A DNA stretch of 64,000 bases from Aquatica leii (Eukaryota > Arthropoda > Insecta > Coleoptera > Lampyridae): contig CM069436.1 of the NCBI GenBank assembly GCA_035610365.1, positions 38,633,117 through 38,697,116 of the forward strand. The letters run 5' to 3'. Under the pieces are notes generated by a model. It worked only from the letters and a program-made list of their open reading frames with translations. It made no database searches and was not told the DNA's origin. Every line of letters begins with the position of its first letter. The stretch's first letter is position 1. Below, piece by piece: positions 46,243-58,109 of this stretch. A program made the translations under genes and the position numbers.

Positions 46243-47538
46243 TTACTGGAAAGTGATTTTAAGCAGTTGTTGGGTGTGTTGTAGAAAGGCCGCGGTTGCT
46301 GTTTCAGTAGGATTCGACTGGCTAAACGTTGTAAGCATGTTTCCTAGAATTCTGGCAATTTGGGCATGCTTGTTAGGCTGAGTATCCTTCGATATATTAT
46401 TATTTGGTGTTTGATGGTTTGTTAAGAACGCATCTTTGGGAGATTGAAGGGGTGGAAATAAAGTGGCCGAAGTGATTTGTGGGTTAACCCATGCAGGAGA
46501 TTTATGCATTATAGATGGCGTGCGCTTGGTAGCCGCAGGACATTGGCTAAAGTTTGCTGGGTGAGGTCCCCCACAATTAGCACACTTGGCCGGTAGATCC
46601 CGGGTTTTCGTACAAGTGTATGATGGGTGAGAATCACCACATTTGACACAACGGTAGGGAGCGGTGCATTTAGATTGAGAATGACCATGGAGTTGGCAAC
46701 GAAAACATTGATGGGAACGACGCTCTGAAATTAAAGTTTCGACTTGAATGGCAACTCTGCAGCAGTGTGTCAAATTAAAGATTGAATTTTGTTCCCTTGG
46801 GAGAAGAATAAGAAAAAGAGGCATTGGGACTTTATTTGCCTTATGCATTTGAATTACTTTGGCTGGAGTAAAATGAAGTGCTGTTAGTTCATTTAGGATC
46901 GTGTCTGTTGCAGTGGTCTCTGGTATTCCCCTTATTACAACTTTTAAAAACTTGTCACTCGGAAGTGCATAAGTGTGGTTTGGTATGCTTTTTTTCTCCA
47001 TAATGCTAATCATAGCTCGATAGTCAGCAACAGTTGTGGGCGTGATCTTGATTCCATCGCTAACATTTACAGCATTGGTAAAATTTATTTTATGAGGAGT
47101 CCAAAGCGCTGCTGTGGAAGGCCACAGCGACTTCTCTCGCAAAATGATGGGGGGAACATGATTGTCATCTTTGTTGTAGCCAGTATTATTATTTTGGAGT
47201 GGTTTATTTGCAGACATATCTGCGGGTATCATTTTATTGGTTTGCGTCACTTTGACGGGAATTGAGGTGGAAGCTAATTGGGACTCAGGGGTGCAACTAA
47301 CCTGACTAGTGTTGTCTTCATCAGCACTCATTTGTGTTTCATGGATAGCAGGAGACCTTTTTACCTTTTTTTTGCGCGCTGGTTGAAAGCCTTCGTCGTC
47401 GGCACTTGTGGGAGGGTCATGAACTGGTTCGTCCGCTAAATTTAATAGTAGCTTCTTTAAACCATCAATTGCGCTGATTAATTCTTGGCGTGACATCGAC
47501 GCGCAGGCTTGATATAACATGTCCGCGGCTGCGGACAT
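46243..47538 (-). CDS. Jockey LINE ORF1: CCHC nucleic-acid binding protein
   Basis: 431 codons, open from end to end. Residues 1-50 form an acidic helical start. A basic patch, RKKKVKR (55-61), may be a nuclear signal. Residues about 195-272 match the domain that precedes the knuckles in Jockey-type proteins (FLKVVIRGIPETT, LPREQNSIFNLTHCCRVAI). Three CCHC zinc knuckles follow: C278-C281-H286-C291, C297-C300-H304-C309 and C319-C322-H326-C333. The protein binds the element RNA and forms the ribonucleoprotein with ORF2. It is the only apparently whole protein gene in the window. Its 5' UTR starts about 190 bp upstream. Confidence 0.92.
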   Translation of the reverse strand: MSAAADMLYQACASMSRQELISAIDGLKKLLLNLADEPVHDPPTSADDEGFQPARKKKVKRSPAIHETQMSADEDNTSQVSCTPESQLASTSIPVKVTQTNKMIPADMSANKPLQNNNTGYNKDDNHVPPIILREKSLWPSTAALWTPHKINFTNAVNVSDGIKITPTTVADYRAMISIMEKKSIPNHTYALPSDKFLKVVIRGIPETTATDTILNELTALHFTPAKVIQMHKANKVPMPLFLILLPREQNSIFNLTHCCRVAIQVETLISERRSHQCFRCQLHGHSQSKCTAPYRCVKCGDSHPSYTCTKTRDLPAKCANCGGPHPANFSQCPAATKRTPSIMHKSPAWVNPQITSATLFPPLQSPKDAFLTNHQTPNNNISKDTQPNKHAQIARILGNMLTTFSQSNPTETATAAFLQHTQQLLKITFQ

Positions 47539-47727
47539 GTTTTATAACTTAGAGTACAACACAGAACACGGAAACTTTCAAAACAACACAAAAACACTAA
47601 ACGAAATACGGCGAAACAGATTAACGTAATTAAAACTTAAACTTTGTAAAAAATGTATGAAAAATAATTGTTTAAGTTGGAGCCGAAATTAATGACAACT
47701 TTGACATTGACAGATCGGAGGGGGCAT

Positions 47728-47742
47728 TATATTAGCCGAGGA
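47728..47742. repeat. 15-bp target-site duplication, right copy
   Basis: TATATTAGCCGAGGA, the partner of 43413-43427. Confidence 0.9.
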
Positions 47743-48430
47743 CAGAGTACGCACGTCTAATATATTTATGGGATGTATTTTTCTATTCGTTATGATTTAG
47801 TCGATCGTGGAACTACGTTTTTAAGTGCGTGATCAAATAATTTTGTGCTGTATGAGGTGCTCATAGTATGGGTTGTTGATTCGGAAACTGTTTAGTAGGC
47901 AAATGTCTACAATTCTTTCTGCATTGACATTAAAGAAAGTTTCTTATTAAACTTCTATTTCACTTCATCTGTTAGTACATTACCTATTTGTACGTTGAGA
48001 TCGTCGAGGATGATTGTTTTCTCACCGTTTCTCGTATTATCTATAAGGTCTTGTAGATTCTCATAGAAACTTTTTTTCCTAATTTTTTGTGATGTGCGGT
48101 ACATATACAGCTATGATATTCTATGTAGTATTTTTCAATTTTATGGTAGTCAATATATTCGACGTTCGAGATACTATTTTCTTATTTTATAGTTATTAGC
48201 AGGTCTACACTTTTCTAAATGTTTTTGTCCTTATCTACTCCAGTGTAGGATAATATAAATGTTTTCGTTTTGTTAAGGGCATGTATCTCAATTTTGTGGG
48301 TTTCTAATTCTTCTAATATTTGTTAATCTTTTTGTACTTTTTCTCGCCGTATTCATCGTCTTTGTGTCCATTCTGTTTTGAGGCGTTTTCTCGTTTCTAT
48401 GAGCAAATCTAATTTTTACTGCAGACAAGT
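47743..48430 (-). mobile_element. Older LINE, 5' part (endonuclease)
   Basis: Upstream half of the LINE that continues at 43.41-41.47 kb. Minus-strand pieces: ETHKIEIHALNKTKTF and YTGVDKDKN (48.28-48.2 kb), SFYENLQDLIDNTRNGEKTI, ILDDLNVQIGN (the G.LN/DFN box with one change, about 48.0 kb), a shifted DICLLNSFRI, YYEHL, and ILDVRTL (about 47.76 kb), which runs into the target site. Joined to SSANIGSN across the insertion, it restores the family's LDVR..SSANIGS order. It has several stops. The true 5' end lies at about 48.4 kb but is not sharply visible. Confidence 0.8.
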
Positions 48431-51400
48431 TGCTACTCAGGCTACTCTACAAACCTTACTTTTTTACCCGGACTTAGGACTGGCAGTGACGCAATCCATC
48501 CAGCCAGTGCCTCAAGCAGAGTTTATTAAGAAATAAATTCAAAAGTTTTTAAGTTTCCGAGTTGACTCCTGATGATGGTCAATCAGTATAGCAATGTCAA
48601 TTTTTTTTAAATAAACAAAGGTTTTTCGAAAACATTTTTTTGTTTTGTGAATGGTATTATAACGTTAAAATCTTACAATTACATTACCGGCGTTTCAACT
48701 TGACCATTTAAGAAAATTCATGTTCTAAACAAATTGAAAAATGTAAGAGATCATTATCTTTTAAAAATTTAAAACAATGGTGTATTGTAAAGTGCTTTAG
48801 AAAACACATACGTAAATAAACTTTAGATTAACATTATGTACTCTGACTCACTCAATGTTGAGCTACATTAAAAGTAAGATTTCTATGTACAAGCATTGAT
48901 CGTTTTTTGGTGAATTGAAGCTGTCTAAATTTATTCTGATATTTGTCAAATATGTATAGGAGTAAAGTTACTGAAAAACTATCCCAAAATTAAGAAATTT
49001 TTTTTGTGTCTGTTTCAGTGAAAATTGCAATGTATTGGCCCCATTAACTTAACAGAATCTTTAATGCGTTCAATTTATCGCAAATTGTCAGTACTGTATT
49101 AAGAATTGTATCCAGTAATGCAAAACATTTAGTCTCCCGACTTGCTAATTTTTGTATGTAAGAAAAACTGAATTAATAATTTACGAGCGTTAAAACAAAA
49201 TTATGTCTTATATTCTTAAAACTTGTACTTAAGCGTAAGTTTACAATAAAAAAATAAATACGTACGATATATTAGTGATTCAATATAATAGAATTCAGGT
49301 GTACAGAGTTCGTGATAATAAAGTATTTATAAACAAAAATTGAAGATTGTTCGACGACCCCATCTTTTCTCCAAGAACCAATAAAAGTAAAAGTTAAAGA
49401 AAAAACTTTCTGGCAATCAACACTTAATTTAGCTTAGTATCATTAGAGTAAGCTAAACTCATCAAAAGTGGACATGTGCATGGAAAGATAATTCAATACA
49501 TAACCACATCAAATACTCGCTCCCCTGTGTCTAATGAACTGGCCGCCATCATCCTCCGGCAAATATACTGCATATTGAGGTATTAACATTTATCGTACCG
49601 CATCCCATAAACTTTTGTGGACTTCCTTCACGTATTCCACATTCCTAATTTTCTGTATAAAGCCTACATTCCGCCCGGTCGATAACGTAAGACGTTTTAA
49701 AATGGAGCTGATATAATTTTTACGAAGATTCCTTATACAAAGAATTATAAAGCTTTATTTGTACATAATTATTTTTGATTGGCAACTATTATGAGACACT
49801 ACAGGTTAATACTCTGCGTTTTTTTAACCAAAAGATTGGAAAAAGAACGTAGTTGAACTGGTTTTTTTTCTTTATAGTGTTACTGATATAATAAATATAA
49901 TTAGCAGTAATACGTCGGTATCAATTTAGTTTATCTTAAAAACCATTACATGGAGGTCAGTTTTTTTTGCTGTGTTAATTTAAATTTTTTGGATATGAAG
50001 TAGTGTAATTTGCCGAGATTAAATTTGTCCAATTATAATAAATCTTAATTGTTAACACCGGTTTATTTGTTGATCAGTAAATTTTACGTTACTTCCCGTT
50101 TGTCTTCGTCAAATATTAAACTTGGGTTCGGACGCAATAAGACATGCAGCAGGTGTAATAACTTGCCGTAACCACCTCGTAACCTTAAGTTACGACTCCA
50201 GATTGCACAAACGCTATTTCACTGCAGCCGTGTTGTGGAACTTATCTAACCAAAATTTCGGAAACGTTGAAAATTATTTTAACGTTAAGATTCTCGATTT
50301 AATTCTGCCGCGTTGTTAAACTTTTTTAAGAAATTAAAACTGTCGGTTAGTTTGTCGGGAGTAATGACTAGCTAACCGCACCTGAGTCAATATTGAACTT
50401 TTTTAATGTTCTATTTCGAATGAAAGTAAATTGGATTATTATTTACCCATTATGACATAGAAAATCAATTGTTGGGATATTCAAATAAAAAACCTTTTCT
50501 TTCGAAAACATTATTACAAAGCTAATATATTTTTTGTAGTACGTTTCAGTTTTATATTTTATTGTATATGTACATTTCGTATTTAATGTGCTCACTGTGT
50601 GAATACCAAAAAAGCGTAAAATGTATTTAATTTCTTATGTGACTAATGGTATTTTACGATAATTCTTTACCAAGGCAATTGAATGGTACTATAAACGTGC
50701 TTTACTTTATACTTGTACTTTCGTTATATTTATGCATTAAATTTTATTGACTGACAGATTCAAAATAAGAAACTTAGAAAAAGAAGAGAAAAACCTGAAA
50801 AAGTGATTATATTATAGAATTAATATAAAATTAAGCTAATTTTTTTGAAGTTTTAGAGCAGCATATGCAATTTTAGATTTTTAGTCCTCTCATTTAATTG
50901 GAATGTTTTTTTTCTTGTTTTTTATGATAAGTAGAATTGTTTTAGAATTATTCGTTTTACATTAGGTAGTTTAAAAAAAAATTTCTTATAAATGCTACTG
51001 CATCGTTCTACGCTTAAATGGGTTTTTGATTAAAATAAAAGTTATTGTTTTTTTTAGTTGAAAAGCAAATCATTTATGTAAAAGGAAATCAAAATTTTTT
51101 GTAACAGTTTTCTTTAATTAGATAAACCTTTAACCGTTAACTAATTTACGTAAAAGATGTTGTATTTAACCGCTTTTATTATATTCGTAATCTGAAAGTG
51201 ATTTTGTTTTTTGAAGTTTAAAATTGTGATTTTTAAACTAACTTTAAAAATTTACAATTAGTGACGGCAGGGTTCTTTAGGTTACTCAAAGTGCACGTCA
51301 TTTTAGATTAAAAGAAAACGAACTTTTGAATATATGCAATTATGCTTCATTTTTGACGCATGTTACACAAATTGTCTATAATTTATTTTAAAGAACAAAC

Positions 51401-51540
51401 AGGTTTAGTGTAAAATGTGATGTTTATATTTGATTCTTATACTGCTAAATTTACGTTTTAAAACATAATTGAATGTTGTCGTTGAAGCAGCTCAAATTGT
51501 TTTAGCAAAAAAAGGAATTAAAGATTTGTTTTTTATCTAA
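48431..51540. other. AT-rich stretch, no gene seen
   Basis: About 3.1 kb. Slightly GC-richer patches at 49.49-49.68 and 50.12-50.31 kb hold no recognised motif. No element ends were seen. Confidence 0.4.
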
Positions 51541-51890
51541 GCCAGCTTGTCATGTTTAGCAGTTGCAATAACCAAATTGAAGACCAAGGACGTTTTCTAG
51601 AACAAAACAATTCAATAACAAAAAAAGTAGTCAATTTTCTAGGTAAACTAAAAAAAATTCATTAAGCAATTGTTGAAAGATGCAAGTTACCAGCAGCTGA
51701 AAACCATAACTGAAGTGATCAATGTATCAAATAAACATTTTTCACCAATGGATGTCATATATTTTAAATTTGTCGCTATAGTGTAATGCGAAGTAGCACT
51801 AGTCCTTTCACAATACAAAAACATTAATGCCGAGAACAGGTTTAAATTTACATCAAATGTTTTTATTGATATTTAGTACTATAAAAATAA
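51540..51890 (+). pseudogene. hAT transposase C-terminal fragment
   Basis: The plus strand reads QLKTITEVINVSNKHFSPMD, VIYFKFVAIV, a stop, then CEVALVLSQYKNINAENRFK. The last two parts match the hAT dimerisation region (Y.CLKYAPITSVDVERSFS.YK.IL...RR.FT..N). Just upstream, in another frame, lie DQGRFLEQNNSITKKV and VNFLGKLKK. The key Val/Asp-Val-Glu-Arg core is partly changed (CEVALVLSQYK). Only the C-terminal ~110 codons remain, with stops, so it is an old fragment. Confidence 0.6.
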
Positions 51891-54800
51891 TAAAACTTAA
51901 AAAATACATATATTTCTAATGCATATTTAAGTGCATATTTGCATGCATATTTTAAGTGTATTTATTGCATAAGTATTTGAAGCTTAATCATAACTTTAAC
52001 ATATTTTAGAAAAAAAATATTACAGATACGAGTTGGATGTTTGTTTCGCTATTAAAGCCATTTTCATTTAAATACCGAAAATTACGTCATCTGTTTGATT
52101 TTGTGTGATCAGTTTAAAAACGTGTCTTGCTGAATTTGATTATTGGGTTATGGTTAAACAAGAAAAATTAAAGTGCTGAATTGTTGAGAACACCTGGATT
52201 ATTCCCTACACTTTTATCATATTTGCCTAAATTCTTAGACTTCTTTTTTAATTTTTTTTAAATCGTACTGTCTTTATGTTTTATGATGCTTAAATTCTTT
52301 TTCGCAAATTTTTTATTACTTTTATAATAAAATTCTGCTACTTTCATTTGTTGATTACCATATTATTTTCACAAACTTCTTATGTTCAATGTTTGGAAGT
52401 TTTGTAAAGCTTTGTATACGTTTTTTTTTAAGAGTGAACTGTTGAACGATTTGTTTTGCCTGAAGTGTTTTCAAATAGTTCGTGACTGCTATGTTTGATC
52501 GCAATGCCCAATCTTATTTTTGACTTAACCCAATTACTAATTATTATACAATGACACCTAAATTAAAAAAGTTGAGAAAAATTTCTCTGATAAATACTTC
52601 AAACCTAAATATATCTGTCGCTATTCATGCAACAATATTGCTGTGGGCATTGATTACATATCTTAAAAAAGATTGATGGGATAGATAAAACTTTATTTTC
52701 TTGGATAATATACGATTATGTCTTAGCAGTTCTTGGAATCATCGGTATTTCCAATACATTAAGTCTTTTGTCTGACGATGAGAACTTTGTTGTCGAAATT
52801 CTTTAGTCGTTAACAGATTGTACTTTACTTGTTCCGTTAATGTTGTCACACTGTAATACTTGAAATAAAGTAATAAGTCACAATGCTTTAAAATATTTAT
52901 GTATAAGGGGACGTGGCACGAATGTATGTCATTTTCCTGCGAAGAAGAATGTAATTTGAATTTACGCATCGATTAAAACCAAATTTGGAATTTAAATTAT
53001 GACTATTTCACATAATTCAAGTAGTGTTGGTATTCGATTATAATCACCTGGTTTGGATTTTTAAGGCATGTCGTATGATGCCAATTTTGACTAATACTTT
53101 ATGGACCCAAGAGACCTTGATTTTTGACAATGACAACGATTACAGTAAATTGAAAATTTTTGTAAACGCAGAATTTCCACAGCTTTCTCTGCTTAAAAGT
53201 ACTTGTTTTCTACACTTGTAAATTATAACACTGCATATAAATTTTTTAGGTTACTATATTACTTAGACCACTCATAAAATTAACAATTAAAATTTATTTA
53301 AATTTATTGTCAAAAAATATAATTTATATTAATGTGAATTTATAAGTATGCGTAGATATCTTGATCGTCGTAATTATTATGTTTTTCTTTTAAATTTAAG
53401 CGAAGATTAATGCGCGTTTAATTTTAAATCGTTATGACTTCTTTGTATCTTATATTTTATGTATAAATAGGCAATTTTTATGTAAATGAGTAGGTCATAT
53501 GTCAAATTATACGAAGTGTGCATATTTTACTAGTACTTTCAAACTTTATTAGGTGTACCTACAATGTTTTCCAGTAACTGTCATAAATCTGGAAAGAAAC
53601 ATTAATTAAAAACGATTATAATGTGGTATTTTCGCAGTTGTCTGCAATGTAAACCCTGAATGTATTTCCCAACCGTATGTCATGCCTAAATTCAGACTTA
53701 TGACACAGCTGTCCTATAAAATAATAATGACAGTGTCATTTACTACATAAGATAAAACAATAAATTAATTCGATATTATTACTTACAGTACATTGCGCAA
53801 GGGGAAATTTATTATAGGTATTTGGCTTCTCACTTATTTGACTTATTCATTTTATTCATAGACCATAATATTTTCCGAATAAATTTAAAGGATGAGTTGG
53901 TTTACGTGTAGGAAATGTTATTAAAAACATTTTCTGAAAGTGACATAGCGAATCTCAGTCAATACAAGTAGTGCTATAAAATATTTTATGACTTTACCAT
54001 ATAGTATTTTATTTATTTTCTCTTAACGGCACTTTCTCTATATTAGTGCATCTAGATCACCTGTAACTTTTTTAAATCGGTCATAAATTGTTGCACGTCA
54101 ACTCTCTATAAACAAACAGTTTTTTTTTTAATCTATTCGTATTTTCTTTGCGTTCCTTGGGTGAAAATACTTTGATTTGGTTCTTTTAGCGAAAGTTCAA
54201 TAAAACTGACCTTTCTTACATTGTCGGTTCGATTTTTTATAATTTTGTCAACGATATCGTATTTTACCAAGAACGATGCATTTTTAGAAATTTATTTATT
54301 GCGTTAAAAATTTTCTGTTAAAATAAGACTTTCAAACAGTGACGTACATATAGGTATATGTAAAGCAATTACAATTAATGCTACATATACCGTTGTTATT
54401 TTTTTTTTCATAATCAGCAGTTTACGAAAGGGTTTGTGTTTATTTAGCCTGAAATACAAGACGGATATTTTAGAATTTTCTTACTCTAATTTTATTTTTA
54501 AAAAATTTCTGTGTTTAAAATGGGTAAAAATTAAAGGGACTAATTCTTAAGCTGAATAGAAGAAATGTAAAAAATGCGTGGGGGGATAATTGGTTTAGCT
54601 AGCAATAAAAGGCCAATTTTTGTTTTCAAAACGATTTTTGTAACATTTTTTATCGTCAAATGTGGTTTTCACAAAAACATTTTAGAAACTTTTGAACTTG
54701 AAAAAATATATGAAAGTCACTAATTATTGGTTTTTGTTTTTCTAATTAATTTTTTTAAAGGTTTTAACCATACAAAGATTTAGAAACTTAAAAACAAATA

Positions 54801-55465
54801 TAGACGACGGTTTATTTGAACTTAAAAAAATTGTACGCCTATTTCAATTGTAAACTTTTTTTTTATTGAAGTGTAATGCCAGTGACAGAAACATAGATAA
54901 AAAGTGTTTCACGAATTATTGTTATAAGACGTTTATCTGAATTGTTAACGAAAGAAGTAACGTCAACTTAATCCATTGCTGTTAGAATCGTGCTGCAATT
55001 GTTCGTTTTTTCTCTCTAAGCATTTGAAACTATACTTACCTAATCAGATACTAAAGATTTGTAACCAAAGAGAAATGAACAATAAATTAATTTCTATACG
55101 GAACACAATTCTTTAGAAACGAATGGAACGTATGCTTCCTTAATTAATGAAATTGTTTATCACGAACGGAAATGGTAACTAATTATATCATTAGAATATT
55201 TGTACACATTGTATGCTAATCGTTACAAAGTTTCTTTAGGTGCAGCTACAGTTAACATTTTCAGTCATTCAGTTGTGACAATATCAATTTCCAATACCAA
55301 AATATCATAGCTTAAAAAAATATTTCATTATTTATGAATTAAGCTTTACTGAGAAATATCATTTATTGTTAAACTATTTTTTTTTTAGTTTTGAAAAAAA
55401 ATTCAATCAAACAAGTAAAATACGAATTAAGTCTTAGTTTGACAATAAATAGTTTATTATTCTTA
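51891..55465. other. AT-rich stretch, no gene seen
   Basis: About 3.6 kb with no supported gene. A short GCATATTTAAGTGCATATTT repeat near 51.92-51.96 kb is simple-sequence-like. Confidence 0.4.
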
Positions 55466-55469
55466 TTTT

Positions 55470-55735
55470 TTGATCAGGACTGGGACAGAGTATGGACGCG
55501 ATAATCAAAGAGGTAAAAACAAAAGACTACAAAATACAGCACACAGACACAAAAAATGTATGCTACGCTGATGATGCCGTGCTGATATAGCAGAAAGCTC
55601 AATTTTAACTATCACTAATAAAAACTGCGGAGGTATGCGAAAGACACAATATGAAGATATCGCCTCAAAAGACTAAAATTAGAAGCATTATAATGGGCGA
55701 TCTAAATTGAACTTTAGGATTTGCTTTCTTAATAA
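55470..55735 (+). pseudogene. LINE RT fragment, left of an inserted transposon
   Basis: The plus strand reads MDAIIKEVKTKDYKIQHTDT, KNVCYADDAVLI, a stop, then KTAEVCERHNMKISPQKTK. CYADDAVLIAE is the RT catalytic box of the insect LINE family whose C-terminus is seen at 11.2 kb. The fragment stops at about 55.735 kb. The same protein's tail resumes at 56.69 kb, so a transposon split it. Confidence 0.8.
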
Positions 55736-56685
55736 AAGTCAAAATAATAAACAAATTCGAATTTTATTGCTATAAGCAAAAAGTACAAACTTAGCAGTTA
55801 GGTATGAAATATGATGTCAGGTAAATGCCCTCAACGGCTCCGCTGACATGATACTATTCTTGTAGCGAAGTTTTTCATAACGTTTTCACTTAAATGCGGC
55901 TTTATTTCAGCAATTGCTCGTCTGTTGTTTTCTTATAGCTCTGGAATCGTAGCAGGTTTTTTGACATAAACGCTTTCCTTTAAATAGTCCCACAGAAAAA
56001 AGTCTAATGGCGTTAGACCGCAAGACCTCGGTGGCCAATTGATGTCACCCCTCTAAAAGATAACACGCTCAAGAAATTCACTTTGAAGTAAAGTCAGTGT
56101 TTTCCGTGCTGTGTGACATGTGGTACCATCCTGTTGAAACCACATGTCATCTTCCGATAGCGTACACTATTGGCAGTAACAGCGTTGCCACTTTCGTCTT
56201 CAAAAAAGTAGGGGCCAATGATTTCTCCAGGCAGATAGTGCATTTTTGTGGATGTATTGGTTTTTCTTGAATAGCATTCACAAAGTCATTTAATTGAAAA
56301 TGAGATTTATCGGATAATATGATTTTTTACAGAAATTAGCATCAACTTCTGTATTTTGTAAAACTCAGTTCACAAATGTACGGCATTTCTGGTGGTCCGT
56401 TCGTTTAAGTTCTTGTACCAATTGAATTTTTGAATTGAATTCGTTGAGTAGTGCCGTATGAAAAAGACAATTGCTGCGAACGGCGACGAATTGACGTGGT
56501 TGGTTCTTCACGCACACTGTCATCTGAACGACCTCTATTTTGATACTGGAACCTTGGTTTGTCAAGAAGCATACCACTTGTTTCAAACTTTTGCACAAGA
56601 GTACACACCAAATAGTATAGTATGGAATATGAAATATATAAATGCAGAAATCAAAAGCTAGATTTACAAATTTACAATACGACCA
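55736..56685 (-). mobile_element. DUF4817-type Tc1/mariner-superfamily transposon
   Basis: Minus-strand transposase remnant: LVQKFETSGMLLDKPR, DDSVREEPTTSIRRRSQQLS (DUF4817 helix-turn-helix), KIQLVQELKRTDHQKCRTFV, a degenerate LSDKSHFQLNDFVN (first acid region), LYLPGEIIGPYFFEDESGNA-type remnants, EDDMWFQQDGTTCHTARKTL (second Asp), RGDINWPPRSCGLTPLDFFL (third Asp), WDYLKESVYV and the C-terminal helices. Only the extreme N-terminus seems missing. There are several frame changes. It lies inside a LINE of opposite orientation (55.47-56.96 kb). The end repeats are not clear to me. Confidence 0.8.
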
Positions 56686-56965
56686 ATACTCTCAAAAACG
56701 TGGAGAGATACACAAAAACTAAACAGAAAGATGTTGAGAAAAACACGCAGAAATAGAACACGAAACAAAGACATAAAAAACTAGTGTAACGTACAACAAA
56801 TAAACCAAAAGATCTCTACTAGGAAAGAATGGAAGAACCACATCCAAATAATGAAAGAACTTCGGATACTTTGGATAGCAAAAAACAGATCACCAATAAA
56901 AAGATCGCTCATTGAAAGACCAGCAAGAACATGGAAGAAGTCGTTGTTGTGCAATAATGGAAAAA
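56686..56965 (+). pseudogene. LINE ORF2 tail, right of the inserted transposon
   Basis: The plus strand reads TWRDTQKLNRKMLRKTRRNR, TRNKDIKN, a stop, CNVQQINQKISTRKEWKNHI, QIMKELRILWIAKNRSPIKR and SLIERPARTWKK. This is the conserved post-RT tail (R.RN..IR..C.V..I..W...RK.EW..HI.RM...RIA...SP..RR..GRP..RW). It completes the fragment at 55.47-55.735 kb. Part of the coding sequence between YADD and this tail is missing, so deletion as well as insertion occurred. Confidence 0.8.
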
Positions 56966-58105
56966 AACAAAAGCAATCTTATAATGAAAAAGAAAAGAAT
57001 ATTTGTTTCAGTTTAAGATTTGGCATCACACTCAGATATTTAGGTGTTGCAGTTGCTTCATACCTAGTTGTCTTGTCTTTTGTTTGGATGTAGTTTTTTT
57101 CTAGTTATGATTATAATATTAATAGAGTTTTTGAAGAGCTCTTAGTGAAATTAGAATCTCGGTCTACGATTACGATATCGATAAAGGTAAAATTGCGTAC
57201 TTGATTAGAAGTGGGTTGACAGTATGCTAGCATTTTTATTTCTTTTAAAAATTCTTGTTGTTATAATAGTTGCAACTTGTTGTGTTGCCATTTAATTTAT
57301 GATTTTTTTCCATCAATTAGACAAAATACAAAGATAGAGAGAGAATAGAGAATGAAAACTGAACCTTAAATCGGAGGATTGTCGATATTTTCTAGTCTTA
57401 TATTTGATATGGGATGGTTTTTCATGAGAATGTTTATAATTAAGTACAACTCCAAATAGAGTTTATTTTAGTTTTTTTAAGTATTATTTTGTATTTTTAC
57501 AGTTGGTGGATAATCCTTGCTTGAAGTTTGTGAGATAGCTAATATTATTTCAACAATTTGATTAATTAATGTTAGAATTTGATGTAGTTAAGATACAGAT
57601 TTGTTTTCTACATTTGACTGGTTTTTGGCTTGGAATTGAGTCTCGGTATGTTCTCTTGTTACTGTTCAGTCACTCCTTATAATGATTTATAGTTTATAGT
57701 AGAAATGTTGACTGTAAATTGTAACGAAACGTGAAATAGATTTGAGAAGTAAAAAAAGAATCATTGATTGCATCGTAATTTTTTTGAAGTTTTTTGTTAA
57801 CTGATATTTTTAACTTTATCTCAAAAGACTCGAAGTAAACGAATTATAACATAAACTACTTCAGCAAATTTCCAAAACTAACGAAATATAAGTATAATAT
57901 AAATCAATTTATCCTTTTTTTGTAAAGTCGTAGTAAATACTCATTGATAAACCAAAAATAATAACTAGTTTAAAGAACATCAAACGTACACAGCGCAAAT
58001 GTAACAAAAATCTATTGGTTCTTGTTTTTTAGAACACACTTTGCCAAAAATCGTTTTTTAAGTATCTTGCACTTAATTCGGAAACATTTTGAATACAATA
58101 AATGA
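56966..58105. other. AT-rich stretch, no gene seen
   Basis: Probable LINE 3' remnant in the first 100 bp, then plain AT-rich DNA. Nothing further is recognised. Confidence 0.35.
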
Positions 58106-58109
58106 CGTC

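Larger units (their letters stand above)
43428..47727 (-). mobile_element. Jockey-type LINE, near full length (4.3 kb)
   Basis: Minus-strand element with a ~190-bp 5' UTR (starting ATGCCCCCTCCGATC at 47727), ORF1, ORF2 six bases after ORF1's stop, and a 3' tail of AAGAAGAAGATAAG repeats directly against the target duplication. Length, two-ORF layout, CCHC knuckles in ORF1 and an APE endonuclease plus RT without RNase H are the Jockey-clade pattern. ORF1 is whole. ORF2 is broken by at least three frame changes in its last third. The intact 15-bp duplication and the long open frames make it younger than every other element here. Confidence 0.92.

Noticed and set aside
45964-47265. Plus-strand frames at 45964-46284 and 46975-47265
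   Set aside because: Shadows of the Jockey LINE ORF1 and ORF2 on the opposite strand.
48556-48590. CTGATGATGG near 48.57 kb as a ribozyme core
   Set aside because: No GAAA box follows within a plausible distance.
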